From CALJDF01 sp038121105 (GTDB lineage: Bacteria; Pseudomonadota; Alphaproteobacteria; SHVP01), in assembly GCA_038121105.1 (NCBI GenBank), contig JAYONB010000003.1, positions 229,300 to 293,299 on the forward strand: a DNA stretch of 64,000 nt. The letters run 5' to 3'. Every line of letters begins with the position of its first letter. The stretch's first letter is position 1. Made by a program: the position numbers and the translations under genes. The notes beneath the pieces are model-generated. The model worked only from the letters and a program-made list of their open reading frames with translations, had not been told where the DNA came from and searched no databases. Below, piece after piece: positions 42,473 through 50,656 of this stretch.

Positions 42473-42534
42473 GGCGAGTCCTTTTTGTTGTCGCGCTGAG
42501 CCGCGCGAGCGATCGAAAAAAGATGAAGCGAGGA

Positions 42535-43617
42535 TTATTCCGTTGCGACCTCGACCGCCCCCATGACGGCTGAACCACAGATGCGCAGGACGGGGTCTTC
42601 GGGCCCGCCCCTCGGGCCGTTGAGGCTGATCGCTTCGAACACGCCCATGATGCCGGTGCCGTTGCATTCGACGCGCAGCGTCGGGGGAATGGTGATCGAG
42701 ACGGCACCCATAATAGCAGTGATCTCGATCTCGCTGACGCCCGGCCCGAGCAACGCTTCGCGGAAATCGAGTTCGACCGCGCCCATAAAGGCGGTGATCT
42801 TGAGGCGCTGCGGGACCGCCCATGTACCCTTGCGCTGGACCCCGCTGAGGAACGACATGATCCGCCCGGAAGGTGCGGCGCGGGCAACCCTGGGGGCATG
42901 GGGTGATGCGGCGTTGTCGGACGCCGGTGACGGATCGATGGTGGCGGTCGCCGACCTCGGAGGTTCGCCGTCTTTGCGGGCGTCTTCCGGATCGAGAACG
43001 ATGCGATAGGCCCGCACGGTTTCGCCGACGTTCTTGACCTGCTGCGGCCCGAGATCTTCGAAGTGCGGCGCGAGCTTGTCCTTGACGCTGTCGAAAACGA
43101 TGCCGGACACCGACACGCCGCCCGGCGGTGCAATCTCCTGCATACGGGTGGCGATGTTCACGCCGTCGCCCTGGATATCCTCGCCGTCGACGATCACGTC
43201 GCCGAGATTGATGCCGATCCGGTAGATGATTTTTTCGTTATCGGGTGCGGCGGCGGCGCGCACCGACATGCCGCGTTGAATGTCGATCGCGCACCGGACG
43301 GCGTCGACGACGCTGGAGAACTCGACCAATAGGCCGTCGCCCATTTCCTTGACGATGCGGCCGCGGTATTCGGCGATCCTAGGATCGACGCAGGCCGTGC
43401 GGTGATCTTGCAGACGCGCCAGCGTGCCTTCTTAGTCGTGGCGCATGAGGCGGGTATAGCCCACGACGTCTGCACTCAACACTGCCGCCAAACGGCGTTC
43501 TACTCGTGCGGTCAAGCCTTGGTCGTCCTTCCCGTCGTCGCCGCCCGATCTGCCCTGCCCCAGGACACGCGCGGCTGCGTTCCCATCATGTTGTAGGTAG
43601 GGCGCGCCCGCGTCCAT
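42535..43617 (-). pseudogene. Class III adenylate cyclase fused to a LiaF-like domain, interrupted by an in-frame TAA
   Basis: The upstream part (codons 1-61) holds the cyclase start RRLAAVLSADVVGYTRLMRHD with the first metal-binding Asp. Codon 62 is TAA (43432-43434) where relatives have Glu (DEEG pattern). The same frame then continues EGTLARLQDHR and the rest of the catalytic domain (MGDGLLVEF, GINLGDVIVDG with the second Asp, NIATRMQ with the transition-state Asn/Arg). After ~50 linker residues comes a C-terminal domain with ITAFMGAVELDF and ITAIMGAVSITIP that resembles LiaF/YvqF C-terminal repeats. As sequenced no functional cyclase is made. Confidence 0.75.
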
Positions 43618-43650
43618 GTCGAGTGGGGCGGGACATCTTTGTTGCGACGC

Positions 43651-44868
43651 CTAACTGATAATGGTGGGCGGCGGCGCTTCGCCGGATATCTCGAAGGCGC
43701 CTATTTGACGCAATTTGGCGTCGATCGAATCGTGCACGGTGAGAGTGCGGGCGTTGCGCCAAAACCGGTCGAGGCGATATTTGTTGCCGGTGGCCCGGCC
43801 GCCCGCCAACCGGTGGAGTTGACCGGTCGCCTCTAGGACGGCTTCGTTCGCGGCGTATTTGGCGCGCATCATGTGCACCGAAGTGGAGCCGCGTTCGCCG
43901 CCGTGGCGCTCGAAATCCCAAATCGAGCGCGTCGATTCACGCAATAACGCGCGGGCCCCGGCAAGTTGGGTGGACAAGCGCCCGACATGCCATTGGTTGA
44001 CCGGATCGTCTGCCGCGGTGTCGATGCTGGGCAGGTTGGCCCGCGCGAACTTGCGAACGAACTCGCAGGTGATGTCGAACGCGCCGACCCCCATGCCGAG
44101 GATCACCGAGTTGATCCCGGTCTGGAAAACCAAGCCGAAGACGCTGGAGGGCCCGAACATGGCCTCCGCGCCGCCCTTGATCGAGAGATGGTAGCGCGCC
44201 GGCACGTGGACCTGGTCGAAGGAAATCGCGCCGCTGGCGGTGGCGCGCTGCCCCATGTTGTCCCAATCGTTGTGTTGGCGAATGCCGTCGAGGTCCATGG
44301 GCACGAGCAAATAAGCGAGCCCGCCGCCCGGCACGCCGTCCGAGAGGGCCGGCACGATGGCATAGTCCGATCCTTCGCTGCCGGTGGCGAAGATCTTGGT
44401 GCCCTCGAGAATGTAGTGATCGCCTTGACGCGTGGCGGTGGTGGCGAATTCGCCGCGCCGTGCGCCGCCCTCGGCCGAGGCGTTGGACAGCCGAACGCGA
44501 CCTTCGGCCACCTCGGTCGCCAGCTGCTGTTGAAAATCGGGGTCGATTTCGAGCTGCGTGCCGAAGACGAGGCGCGAGACGACGCTGTGAATGCTCCAGA
44601 TCTGCGCGGTGGAGCTTTCGCCGGCGCTGAGTTCGACGAGCGTTTCCGACAAGATGTCGAGATCGGCCGCGGTGCAATCGTCGCTTGCCAAGCCGCCCAA
44701 CCGCGGCGGCACCGAAAGCCGCGCCAGGCCGCTGTCGAGTAGGCGCTGCAAATTGGCGGTCGGCAGCGTGCCGGCCTGATCGACCTCGGCCGCGGTGGCG
44801 GCGAACTCCTGGCGGAGTTCCTTGGCGCGGCCCAGCATCTCGGATCGGGTGGTATCGCTATCGCTCAT
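43651..44868 (-). CDS. Acyl-CoA dehydrogenase-like flavoprotein (DszC/SfnC-like)
   Basis: 405 residues of the acyl-CoA dehydrogenase superfamily: helical N-domain (LPTANLQRLLDSGLARLSVPPRLGGL), central beta domain (GDHYILEGTKIFATGSEGSDYAIV, WDNMGQRATASGAISFD) and a C-terminal helical bundle ending AKLRQIGAFEIS. The AT-S-G pattern and lack of an obvious catalytic Glu point to an FMNH2-dependent monooxygenase or desulfurisation-type enzyme rather than a true dehydrogenase. The ATG at 44868 begins the domain; the longer open frame is non-coding in character. Confidence 0.82.
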   Translation of the reverse strand: MSDSDTTRSEMLGRAKELRQEFAATAAEVDQAGTLPTANLQRLLDSGLARLSVPPRLGGLASDDCTAADLDILSETLVELSAGESSTAQIWSIHSVVSRLVFGTQLEIDPDFQQQLATEVAEGRVRLSNASAEGGARRGEFATTATRQGDHYILEGTKIFATGSEGSDYAIVPALSDGVPGGGLAYLLVPMDLDGIRQHNDWDNMGQRATASGAISFDQVHVPARYHLSIKGGAEAMFGPSSVFGLVFQTGINSVILGMGVGAFDITCEFVRKFARANLPSIDTAADDPVNQWHVGRLSTQLAGARALLRESTRSIWDFERHGGERGSTSVHMMRAKYAANEAVLEATGQLHRLAGGRATGNKYRLDRFWRNARTLTVHDSIDAKLRQIGAFEISGEAPPPTIIS

Positions 44869-44960
44869 TGTGGTCCTGCGAATTCGAAGAGGGTGAGGTG
44901 ACAGCGTATCGCGATTGCGGGAAACATGCTTCAGCCAACCGCTACGGACGGCATTTGGAG

Positions 44961-45959
44961 TTACGCCTCGACGGTGAGGACGATCTGGCCGATATGCTGG
45001 CTGGTCTCGAGGCGGTGGTGGGCCGCGATGGCGTCGGCCATCGGGTAGACCGAGTCGATGACGGGGCGCATCTTGCCGGCATCGAGGAGCGGCCACACGA
45101 CGGATTCCATTTCGTTTCGAATCGTCGCCTTTTGCGCGATGGTCTGACCGCGCAGCGAGACGCCGGTGATGACCTGCCGATTGAGCATGACAGCGGTGGT
45201 GCTGATTTGCGATTCGCGTTGATCGCTCATCAACCCGATGAACACGAGGCGGCCCTCCGGCGCGAGAAGCGATTGATTCTTCGGCACGTAGGGGCCGACG
45301 ACCATATCGAGAATGACATCAAGGCCCGCGTCGCCACGACGGTCGCGGATCGCCTCGACGAAGTCGGCCGCGTTGTAATTGATGCAGTGCGTGGCGCCGA
45401 GCGATTCGCAGGCGCGGCATTTCTCGTCGTTGCCCGCCGTGGCGTAGATTTCGCCGTCGCCCAGGGCGCGCGCCAGCATGATGGCCGTGGTGCCGATGCC
45501 GCTCGAGCCACCATGAATGAGGAGCGATTCGCCGCCCTTGTACCGCCCGTGCTGCATCAGCGCGGTCCATACCGTGAAGTGGACTTCGGGCAGCGCCGCA
45601 CCTTGGATGTGATCGTAGCCATGGGGCAGCCGCAGAACCTGTTCCTGCGGGACGGCAACGTATTCCGCATAGGCGCCGCCCACGACCAACCCGCACACCG
45701 CGTCGCCGACGGAAAACCCGGTGGCGCCCGCGCCTAATGCCGCGACTTCGCCGGACAGTTCGACGCCGGGAACGTCGGTGATCCCGTAGGGCGGCGTGTA
45801 TTGGCCGGTGCGCTGCAGAATATCGACGCGGTTGACGCCGATCGCGTGGGTGCGGATCAACACCTCGCCGGCAGCCGGCTGCGGGACGGGACGCCGGGCC
45901 AATTGCATGACCTCGGCCGCCCCGCGGCCGTTCATTTCGATCACGTTCATTTCGGCCAT
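44961..45959 (-). CDS. NAD(P)H:quinone oxidoreductase-type MDR protein
   Basis: 332 residues of the medium-chain reductase superfamily, quinone-oxidoreductase branch: AAGEVLIRTHAIGVNRVDILQRTGQY, VPGVELSGEVAALG, a Rossmann motif GGSSGIGTTAIMLARALG and a C-terminal HIGQIVLTVEA. It lacks the zinc-binding residues of alcohol dehydrogenases. It would reduce quinones or enones with NADPH. The ATG at 45959 has GGGGGAGA upstream. It lies divergent to a TauD-type dioxygenase. Confidence 0.88.
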   Translation of the reverse strand: MAEMNVIEMNGRGAAEVMQLARRPVPQPAAGEVLIRTHAIGVNRVDILQRTGQYTPPYGITDVPGVELSGEVAALGAGATGFSVGDAVCGLVVGGAYAEYVAVPQEQVLRLPHGYDHIQGAALPEVHFTVWTALMQHGRYKGGESLLIHGGSSGIGTTAIMLARALGDGEIYATAGNDEKCRACESLGATHCINYNAADFVEAIRDRRGDAGLDVILDMVVGPYVPKNQSLLAPEGRLVFIGLMSDQRESQISTTAVMLNRQVITGVSLRGQTIAQKATIRNEMESVVWPLLDAGKMRPVIDSVYPMADAIAAHHRLETSQHIGQIVLTVEA

Positions 45960-46113
45960 GGTCTCTCCCCCGACTTCCTTGCTCTTCTTTGCCGCCCGAT
46001 ACGCAGCTCGGTCACAACGCCCCGCGCACCGGGGCACTAATTTTGACAATATAGTCGTCGGGAGGCGTCGACGGACAGAGCGCTGGGGCCGCGCAAAAAC
46101 CGCAAAAAGGGGC

Positions 46114-46983
46114 ATGGCTTTGATTGTCGAACCGATCAGGGAAAATTTCGGCGCCGAGGTGGCGGATGTCGATTTGCGGGCGCTCGATGACGCGGCGTTT
46201 GCGACGATCCGCGAGGCGTTTTCGCGCTACGCCGTATTGGTGTTTCCCGAACAAGAGCTGAGCCAAGAAGACCAGGCCGCCTTTGCGGCGCGGTTTGGGC
46301 CCCTCGAGGCCGCGCCGTCGGCGATCTACCACGACGATGCGCGACAGCGGATGCGCGAGGACATTACGGACGTGTCCAATATCGACGACGACGGACGGAT
46401 TTGGCGCCAGGACAGCCGCGTGCGGCACCTCCAGGTGGCCAATCAGTTGTGGCACACCGATAGTTCGTTCAAGCACGTGCCGGCGCTGGCGTCTTGTTTG
46501 TATGCCCGCGTCGTCCCGCCGATCGGCGGGTGCACCGAATTTGCCGACGGACGTGCGGCATACGACGCTTTGTCAGAAGAGCGGCAGGCCGCCCTCAAAC
46601 CGCTAATCGCGCGGCACACGTTGATGGCCTCGCGCCGCCGTATGGGCTTTGACGATTTCACGCCGGAGGAAACCAAAGCGATGCAGGCGGTGCCGCAGCG
46701 CATCGTGCGCACGTTGCCCGAAACGGGGCGTGAGACGCTCTATCTCGCGTCGCATATGGAGAGCGTCGACGGCATGGCGGCGGACGACGCGATGCATTTG
46801 GTGGACGAGTTGATCACCCATGCGACGCAACCGGCGTTTACCTATCGGCACCGCTGGCGGGTCGGCGATCTGGTTCTGTGGGACAATCGATGCACCATGC
46901 ACCGCGCCACGCCCTACGACGACTTGCGGTGGGGGCGCGATCTTCACCGTGCGACGGTCTCCGACGGGGCGAACACGGTCTGA
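46114..46983 (+). CDS. TauD/TfdA family Fe(II)/2-oxoglutarate dioxygenase
   Basis: 289 residues. His114 and Asp116 in LWHTDSSF and the distal His in NRCTMHRATPYD complete the iron triad, and a following Arg (RDLHRATV) suits 2-oxoglutarate binding. The sequence resembles TfdA-type (2,4-D/alpha-ketoglutarate) dioxygenases more than taurine dioxygenase. It is distinct from the one at 19354. The ATG at 46114 lies in a weak AAAAAGGGG context. A hairpin terminator follows. Confidence 0.88.
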   Translation: MALIVEPIRENFGAEVADVDLRALDDAAFATIREAFSRYAVLVFPEQELSQEDQAAFAARFGPLEAAPSAIYHDDARQRMREDITDVSNIDDDGRIWRQDSRVRHLQVANQLWHTDSSFKHVPALASCLYARVVPPIGGCTEFADGRAAYDALSEERQAALKPLIARHTLMASRRRMGFDDFTPEETKAMQAVPQRIVRTLPETGRETLYLASHMESVDGMAADDAMHLVDELITHATQPAFTYRHRWRVGDLVLWDNRCTMHRATPYDDLRWGRDLHRATVSDGANTV

Positions 46984-47016
46984 GGGACGCCTCACCCTCG
47001 CGGGTCGATCGCAAAT

Positions 47017-47054
47017 AAGAAGGCGGGACCGACTTGCCGCCGGGCCCGCCCTCT
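47017..47054. terminator. Bidirectional terminator between convergent genes
   Basis: GGCGGG (47022-47027) pairs with CCCGCC (47045-47050) around a G/C-rich loop. On the plus strand CTCTTT follows; on the minus strand TTCTTATTT follows. It serves both the TauD-type gene ending at 46983 and the peroxiredoxin gene ending at 47074. Confidence 0.65.
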
Positions 47055-47073
47055 TTGAATGCTGGGCGTTGGT

Positions 47074-47592
47074 CTACCGGCTCTTGATGTAGTCGAGCAT
47101 GGTCTGCGCATCGGAAACCTCGAACGGGTCGTCCGGGCAATTGTCGGCGTAACCGGGCTCGGCAAAGAGCTTCACGACCTCGCCGTCTTCGACCAGCATC
47201 GAATACCGCCAGCTGCGATATCCGAAACCCAAATTGTCCTTGTCGACCAGCATGCCCATCTTGCGGGTGAACTCGCCGGAACCGTCGGGCAGCATGGTGA
47301 TTTTCTCGACGCCTTGCGCCTTGCCCCACTGGAACATTACGAAGGCGTCGTTGACCGAGAGGCAGATCACTTCGTCGATGCCGAGGTCTTTGAAGGCCTG
47401 GAAGTTGTCTTCGTAGCCGGGCAAATGGGTCGAACTGCACGTCGGGGTGAAGGCGCCCGGCAGCGCGAAGACCACAACCTTGCGGCCGGAGAAGATTTCG
47501 TCAGTGGTGCGATCTTGCCAGCGGTAGGGGTTGGGCCCCTCCACCGTCTCGTCGCGCACGCGGGTTTTGAAGGTTACGTCAGGGACACGCAT
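47074..47592 (-). CDS. Peroxiredoxin, Prx5 family
   Basis: 172 residues. The peroxidatic Cys lies in the signature FALPGAFTPTCSSTHLPGY, and the WG / SWRYSMLVEDG segments fit the Prx5/hybrid group. It should reduce hydrogen and organic peroxides using glutathione or a glutaredoxin; no glutaredoxin domain is fused. It has its own promoter region with an A/T-rich spacer upstream (47593-47680). Confidence 0.92.
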   Translation of the reverse strand: MRVPDVTFKTRVRDETVEGPNPYRWQDRTTDEIFSGRKVVVFALPGAFTPTCSSTHLPGYEDNFQAFKDLGIDEVICLSVNDAFVMFQWGKAQGVEKITMLPDGSGEFTRKMGMLVDKDNLGFGYRSWRYSMLVEDGEVVKLFAEPGYADNCPDDPFEVSDAQTMLDYIKSR

Positions 47593-47731
47593 CGGGCTCT
47601 CTCCACTTTTTTCTGTGCGTTTAGGTTCCGAGCCCTTATTTAGAATGTTTCTAAACTAATTCAAGGGGCTTTTTTTGGCTTTTCGCAGCGCCCTACGTCT
47701 CGACCCGAACTGAGTTCTCGCGCGGCGGAGC

Positions 47732-48010
47732 GTGGCCAAGTCCGCGACAGCCGGGGCCCTTGCATTGGTGTGTTCGCTGGCTGTGGGCACGGCGTTCCTG
47801 TATCTGTTGACGATGCAACAGATACGACATTTCGCCGCCCTCACTCTGCTGGGCCTTGTGGTCATCGTGTCGGTCCAAAACGTCGAGACCGTCGACCTCA
47901 GGTTCCTGGTTTGGACGTTCTCCGCGCCGCGCGTGATTCTTCTTTTCTCGCTGTTCTGCGTCGGCGCGATTGTGGGCTGGCTGGCCCACGGCAAACGCGC
48001 GACAAAATAG
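47732..48010 (+). CDS. LapA-domain (DUF1049) inner-membrane protein
   Basis: 92 residues with three hydrophobic segments. The last two, ALTLLGLVVIVSVQNVETVDLRFL and PRVILLFSLFCVGAIVGWL, form the two-helix LapA/DUF1049 unit with the characteristic QN...V.L.F between them; LapA-type proteins act in lipopolysaccharide assembly. The GTG at 47732 is used; the ATG at 47813 would give a 65-residue protein corresponding to the bare domain, so the start is uncertain. Confidence 0.65.
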   Translation: MAKSATAGALALVCSLAVGTAFLYLLTMQQIRHFAALTLLGLVVIVSVQNVETVDLRFLVWTFSAPRVILLFSLFCVGAIVGWLAHGKRATK

Positions 48011-48033
48011 CGCCTTGGGCGTTCGTCTGAGTC

Positions 48034-49074
48034 CTAGGCCACGCGGATGACGACCTTGCCGATCTTGTCGGCACCGGCCATGTAGGCAATCGCCGCGTTG
48101 ACCTCGTCGAAGGGATAGACCCGGTCGATGACGGGTTTGATTTGGTGCTTGGCCATTTCGTCCAGCAGCGTGACGAACATTTCGCGGCTGCCGACGATGA
48201 TCCCCTGGATCGTAAGATAGCGCATGATCAGGAGCCCCAGGCGCTTGGGCGGTTCGGGCGCGACCGGCTGTCGGTCCTTCGACACTGGGTTGGCGCCGAT
48301 GTGGGCAATCATGCCGCCGGACCCGCAGGCCGAGAGGCACTGATCGAGCGCCGCGAGGCCGACGTTGTTGACCACCAAATCGGCCCCCTTTCCGCCCGTG
48401 AGCGCCATGACCTCGTCGGCCCATTCGGGGTTGGTGGCGTAGTTGATTCCGTCATCCGCACCGAGTTCTTTCATGCGGGCGAGTTTGGCGTCGCTGGAGG
48501 AGGTGACGATCGCGCGCGCGCCGACCATCTTGGCCCATTGCATCGCGTAGACCGAGACCCCGCCGGTGCCGATCGTCACCACGGTGTCGCCTGGTTTGGC
48601 TTTGCCCGCTTCGATCACGGCATGCCATGCGGTGAGGCCGGCGCTTTGCAGCGTACTGGCTTCTTCGTAGGAGATGCTGTCGGGGATTTTGATTAGCGCC
48701 GCGGCGGGGACGACGGCCTGTTCGACCAAGAACCCGTCCCGCGTCATGGCGTAGTCTTCTTCACGCATGGATTCGTGCCACGCGCCGTCGAGCCAGCGCC
48801 AATAATGGGTCATCGTGACGCGGTCGCCGGGCGCAACGTTCGTCACGCCCGACCCGACGGCCACGACATCGCCGGCGTTGTCGGACAATGGAATGAGGGT
48901 CGGTGGAATCTTTCGACCGAACTGGTCGCCTTGCATGATCGACAGGTCGCGCGCGTTGAGGCCGGTCGCACGTATTTTGATCAAGGCCTCGCCCGCTTTG
49001 GGCTCGGGCACCGGCCGGTCGACCAAGGTCAGCCGCCCTGTCTCGGCGAAGTTTCGAATCTCGTAGGCTTTCAT
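48034..49074 (-). CDS. Zinc-independent MDR oxidoreductase
   Basis: 346 residues of the medium-chain dehydrogenase/reductase superfamily: AGEALIKIRATGLNARDLSI, a GROES-like domain to about 130, the Rossmann motif TIGTGGVSVYAMQWAKMVGA and a final ADKIGKVVIRVA. The structural-zinc Cys cluster is absent. A 40-residue frame with its own strong ribosome site precedes it on the same strand (49107-49229), 32 bases away, so the two may be one operon. Substrate unknown. Confidence 0.88.
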   Translation of the reverse strand: MKAYEIRNFAETGRLTLVDRPVPEPKAGEALIKIRATGLNARDLSIMQGDQFGRKIPPTLIPLSDNAGDVVAVGSGVTNVAPGDRVTMTHYWRWLDGAWHESMREEDYAMTRDGFLVEQAVVPAAALIKIPDSISYEEASTLQSAGLTAWHAVIEAGKAKPGDTVVTIGTGGVSVYAMQWAKMVGARAIVTSSSDAKLARMKELGADDGINYATNPEWADEVMALTGGKGADLVVNNVGLAALDQCLSACGSGGMIAHIGANPVSKDRQPVAPEPPKRLGLLIMRYLTIQGIIVGSREMFVTLLDEMAKHQIKPVIDRVYPFDEVNAAIAYMAGADKIGKVVIRVA

Positions 49075-49106
49075 GGCGCCCTTTCCTCTCACAACCCGCC
49101 CTGCGC

Positions 49107-49229
49107 TTATTTTTGTTCGAGAAGAATACCCTGGCCCGGTACTTTGTAGTTGCGGAACTCCTCGACGAGGCGGCCGTCGGGATCGGAAATTTCGTAGGTA
49201 TCGCGCCAGTCTTGCGCCGGATCGTACAT
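49107..49229 (-). CDS. Candidate 40-residue small protein upstream of the MDR gene
   Basis: An open frame beginning MYDPAQDWRDTYEISDPDG and ending in PGQGILLEQK, then TAA. A strong GGGAGG lies seven bases upstream of the ATG. Residues DGRLVEEFRNYKVPGQG look like the end of a small beta-domain protein. It is too short for a confident family call, but codon use and ribosome site match real genes here. It is probably cotranscribed with the MDR oxidoreductase. Confidence 0.55.
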   Translation of the reverse strand: MYDPAQDWRDTYEISDPDGRLVEEFRNYKVPGQGILLEQK

Positions 49230-49439
49230 GGACCTGCCTCCCTATCGTCCATATCTCGTTCTTTTGACGTAGCGTAACGCACTTTGGGCGCCTCCGTCCC
49301 GACCCCCGATAAAGTAGAGAAATCTGGCGTTTCCCAAGCGCCCCTGAGGATGACGAATTGCCGCCTCGCTTTCCCGGCTTATATTCGTCTAAGCGCACGG
49401 TGCGCCAGGGCACCGACCGGCAACAAACGGGTTCAGGAG

Positions 49440-50519
49440 ATGTCCGACGATTTCGATACGTCCGCCGCTTGGCGAGTGCCCGACCTGATGGCGGATCGGC
49501 ACTGGGTGTTCCCGATCGACGAGGCGGCGCGCGCGCAAATGGCGCACAGCATCAAACAGGCTTTCGACCCGGCCCGCCCGTTGTTCGACTATTCAAAGGA
49601 CGACTTCGACCTCGGACCAGGTTTTGCGGTGGTCGATGCGGCGGCGCATAAAGCCTATTTCGGCGGCGGCTTTTCGTTGGTGAAGGGCTTGCCGCGAGAC
49701 CTCTTGAGCCCGGCGGAATATAAGATTTTGGCGTGGGCTATCGGCCTCCATTTGGGGGTGCCGCGGCCCCAAGGTGTCGCCTCGCAATACGTATCGGAAG
49801 TGCGTGCCGCCGGGATGAACTACCGCTCGGCCGCCGGTCGCGGATACAACTCGAATGCGGAGTTGGACTTTCACACCGACGGGTGCGACCTCGTCGGCCT
49901 TGCTTGCTACAACAAGGCCAAAAGCGGCGGGCAAAGTCGGATCTCGAGCAGCGTGACGGCGTGGCAGATTCTGTCGGACGAACGACCCGACCTTGCGGAA
50001 GTGGCCCGGCAGGCCTTCCACTTTGGGCGCAATCAGGAAGAAGCGCCGGACGAGGGCCCCTACTACACCCAACCGCTGTTCGATTTTGCCGACGGGCGAT
50101 TGTTCGGCAAATGGAACCGCAACCGGATGCGCACCGCGCAGGAACTCAAGGGCGTGCCCAGACTGAGCGAAGCGCAAAAGGAATGCACCGACGTTCTCGA
50201 CGAGATTCTGCGACGGCCCGAGGTGATGTTCACCATGTGGCTCGAGCCGGGCGACCTGCAGTTCCTCAACAACCACACGATGTTGCATTCTCGGACGCGC
50301 TTCGAAGATGGCGACGACCCCGACCGCCAACGCCTCCTCTATCGCATTTGGATAGCGCCGCCCAATTCGGTGCGCCTACCGGACTCGTGGGCGGATTTTT
50401 TCCGAACAACCGAACCCGGCACGGTGCGCGGCGGCATCCGCGGTCATCAGCACGACGAGACCTGTAAGGATTTCGAACGCCGCCAAGCGAAAAGCATGGG
50501 GATGCCGCCGCCCACGTAG
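49440..50519 (+). CDS. TauD-type Fe(II)/2-oxoglutarate dioxygenase, larger form
   Basis: 359 residues. The proximal triad residues His145 and Asp147 are in LDFHTDGCD; the distal His is in NNHTMLHSRTRFEDGDD, followed by Arg residues (RQRLLYRIW) suited to 2-oxoglutarate. The N-terminal ~100 residues and spacing differ from the other two dioxygenases in the window, fitting the gamma-butyrobetaine/TauD superfamily. The ATG at 49440 follows CAGGAG very closely, so a slightly upstream start is possible. Confidence 0.85.
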   Translation: MSDDFDTSAAWRVPDLMADRHWVFPIDEAARAQMAHSIKQAFDPARPLFDYSKDDFDLGPGFAVVDAAAHKAYFGGGFSLVKGLPRDLLSPAEYKILAWAIGLHLGVPRPQGVASQYVSEVRAAGMNYRSAAGRGYNSNAELDFHTDGCDLVGLACYNKAKSGGQSRISSSVTAWQILSDERPDLAEVARQAFHFGRNQEEAPDEGPYYTQPLFDFADGRLFGKWNRNRMRTAQELKGVPRLSEAQKECTDVLDEILRRPEVMFTMWLEPGDLQFLNNHTMLHSRTRFEDGDDPDRQRLLYRIWIAPPNSVRLPDSWADFFRTTEPGTVRGGIRGHQHDETCKDFERRQAKSMGMPPPT

Positions 50520-50656
50520 ACAGAATAACCGGCAGGAGTTAGGTCTTAAGCGAACCCATTTATTATGGGCGATGCGAGCGCTGTTCGCCTTCCGAAGGAC
50601 TTAACTTTTGGAACGCCGGTAAGAAGAGCGCTCCCTACCAAGGAACCCTGCAAGCG

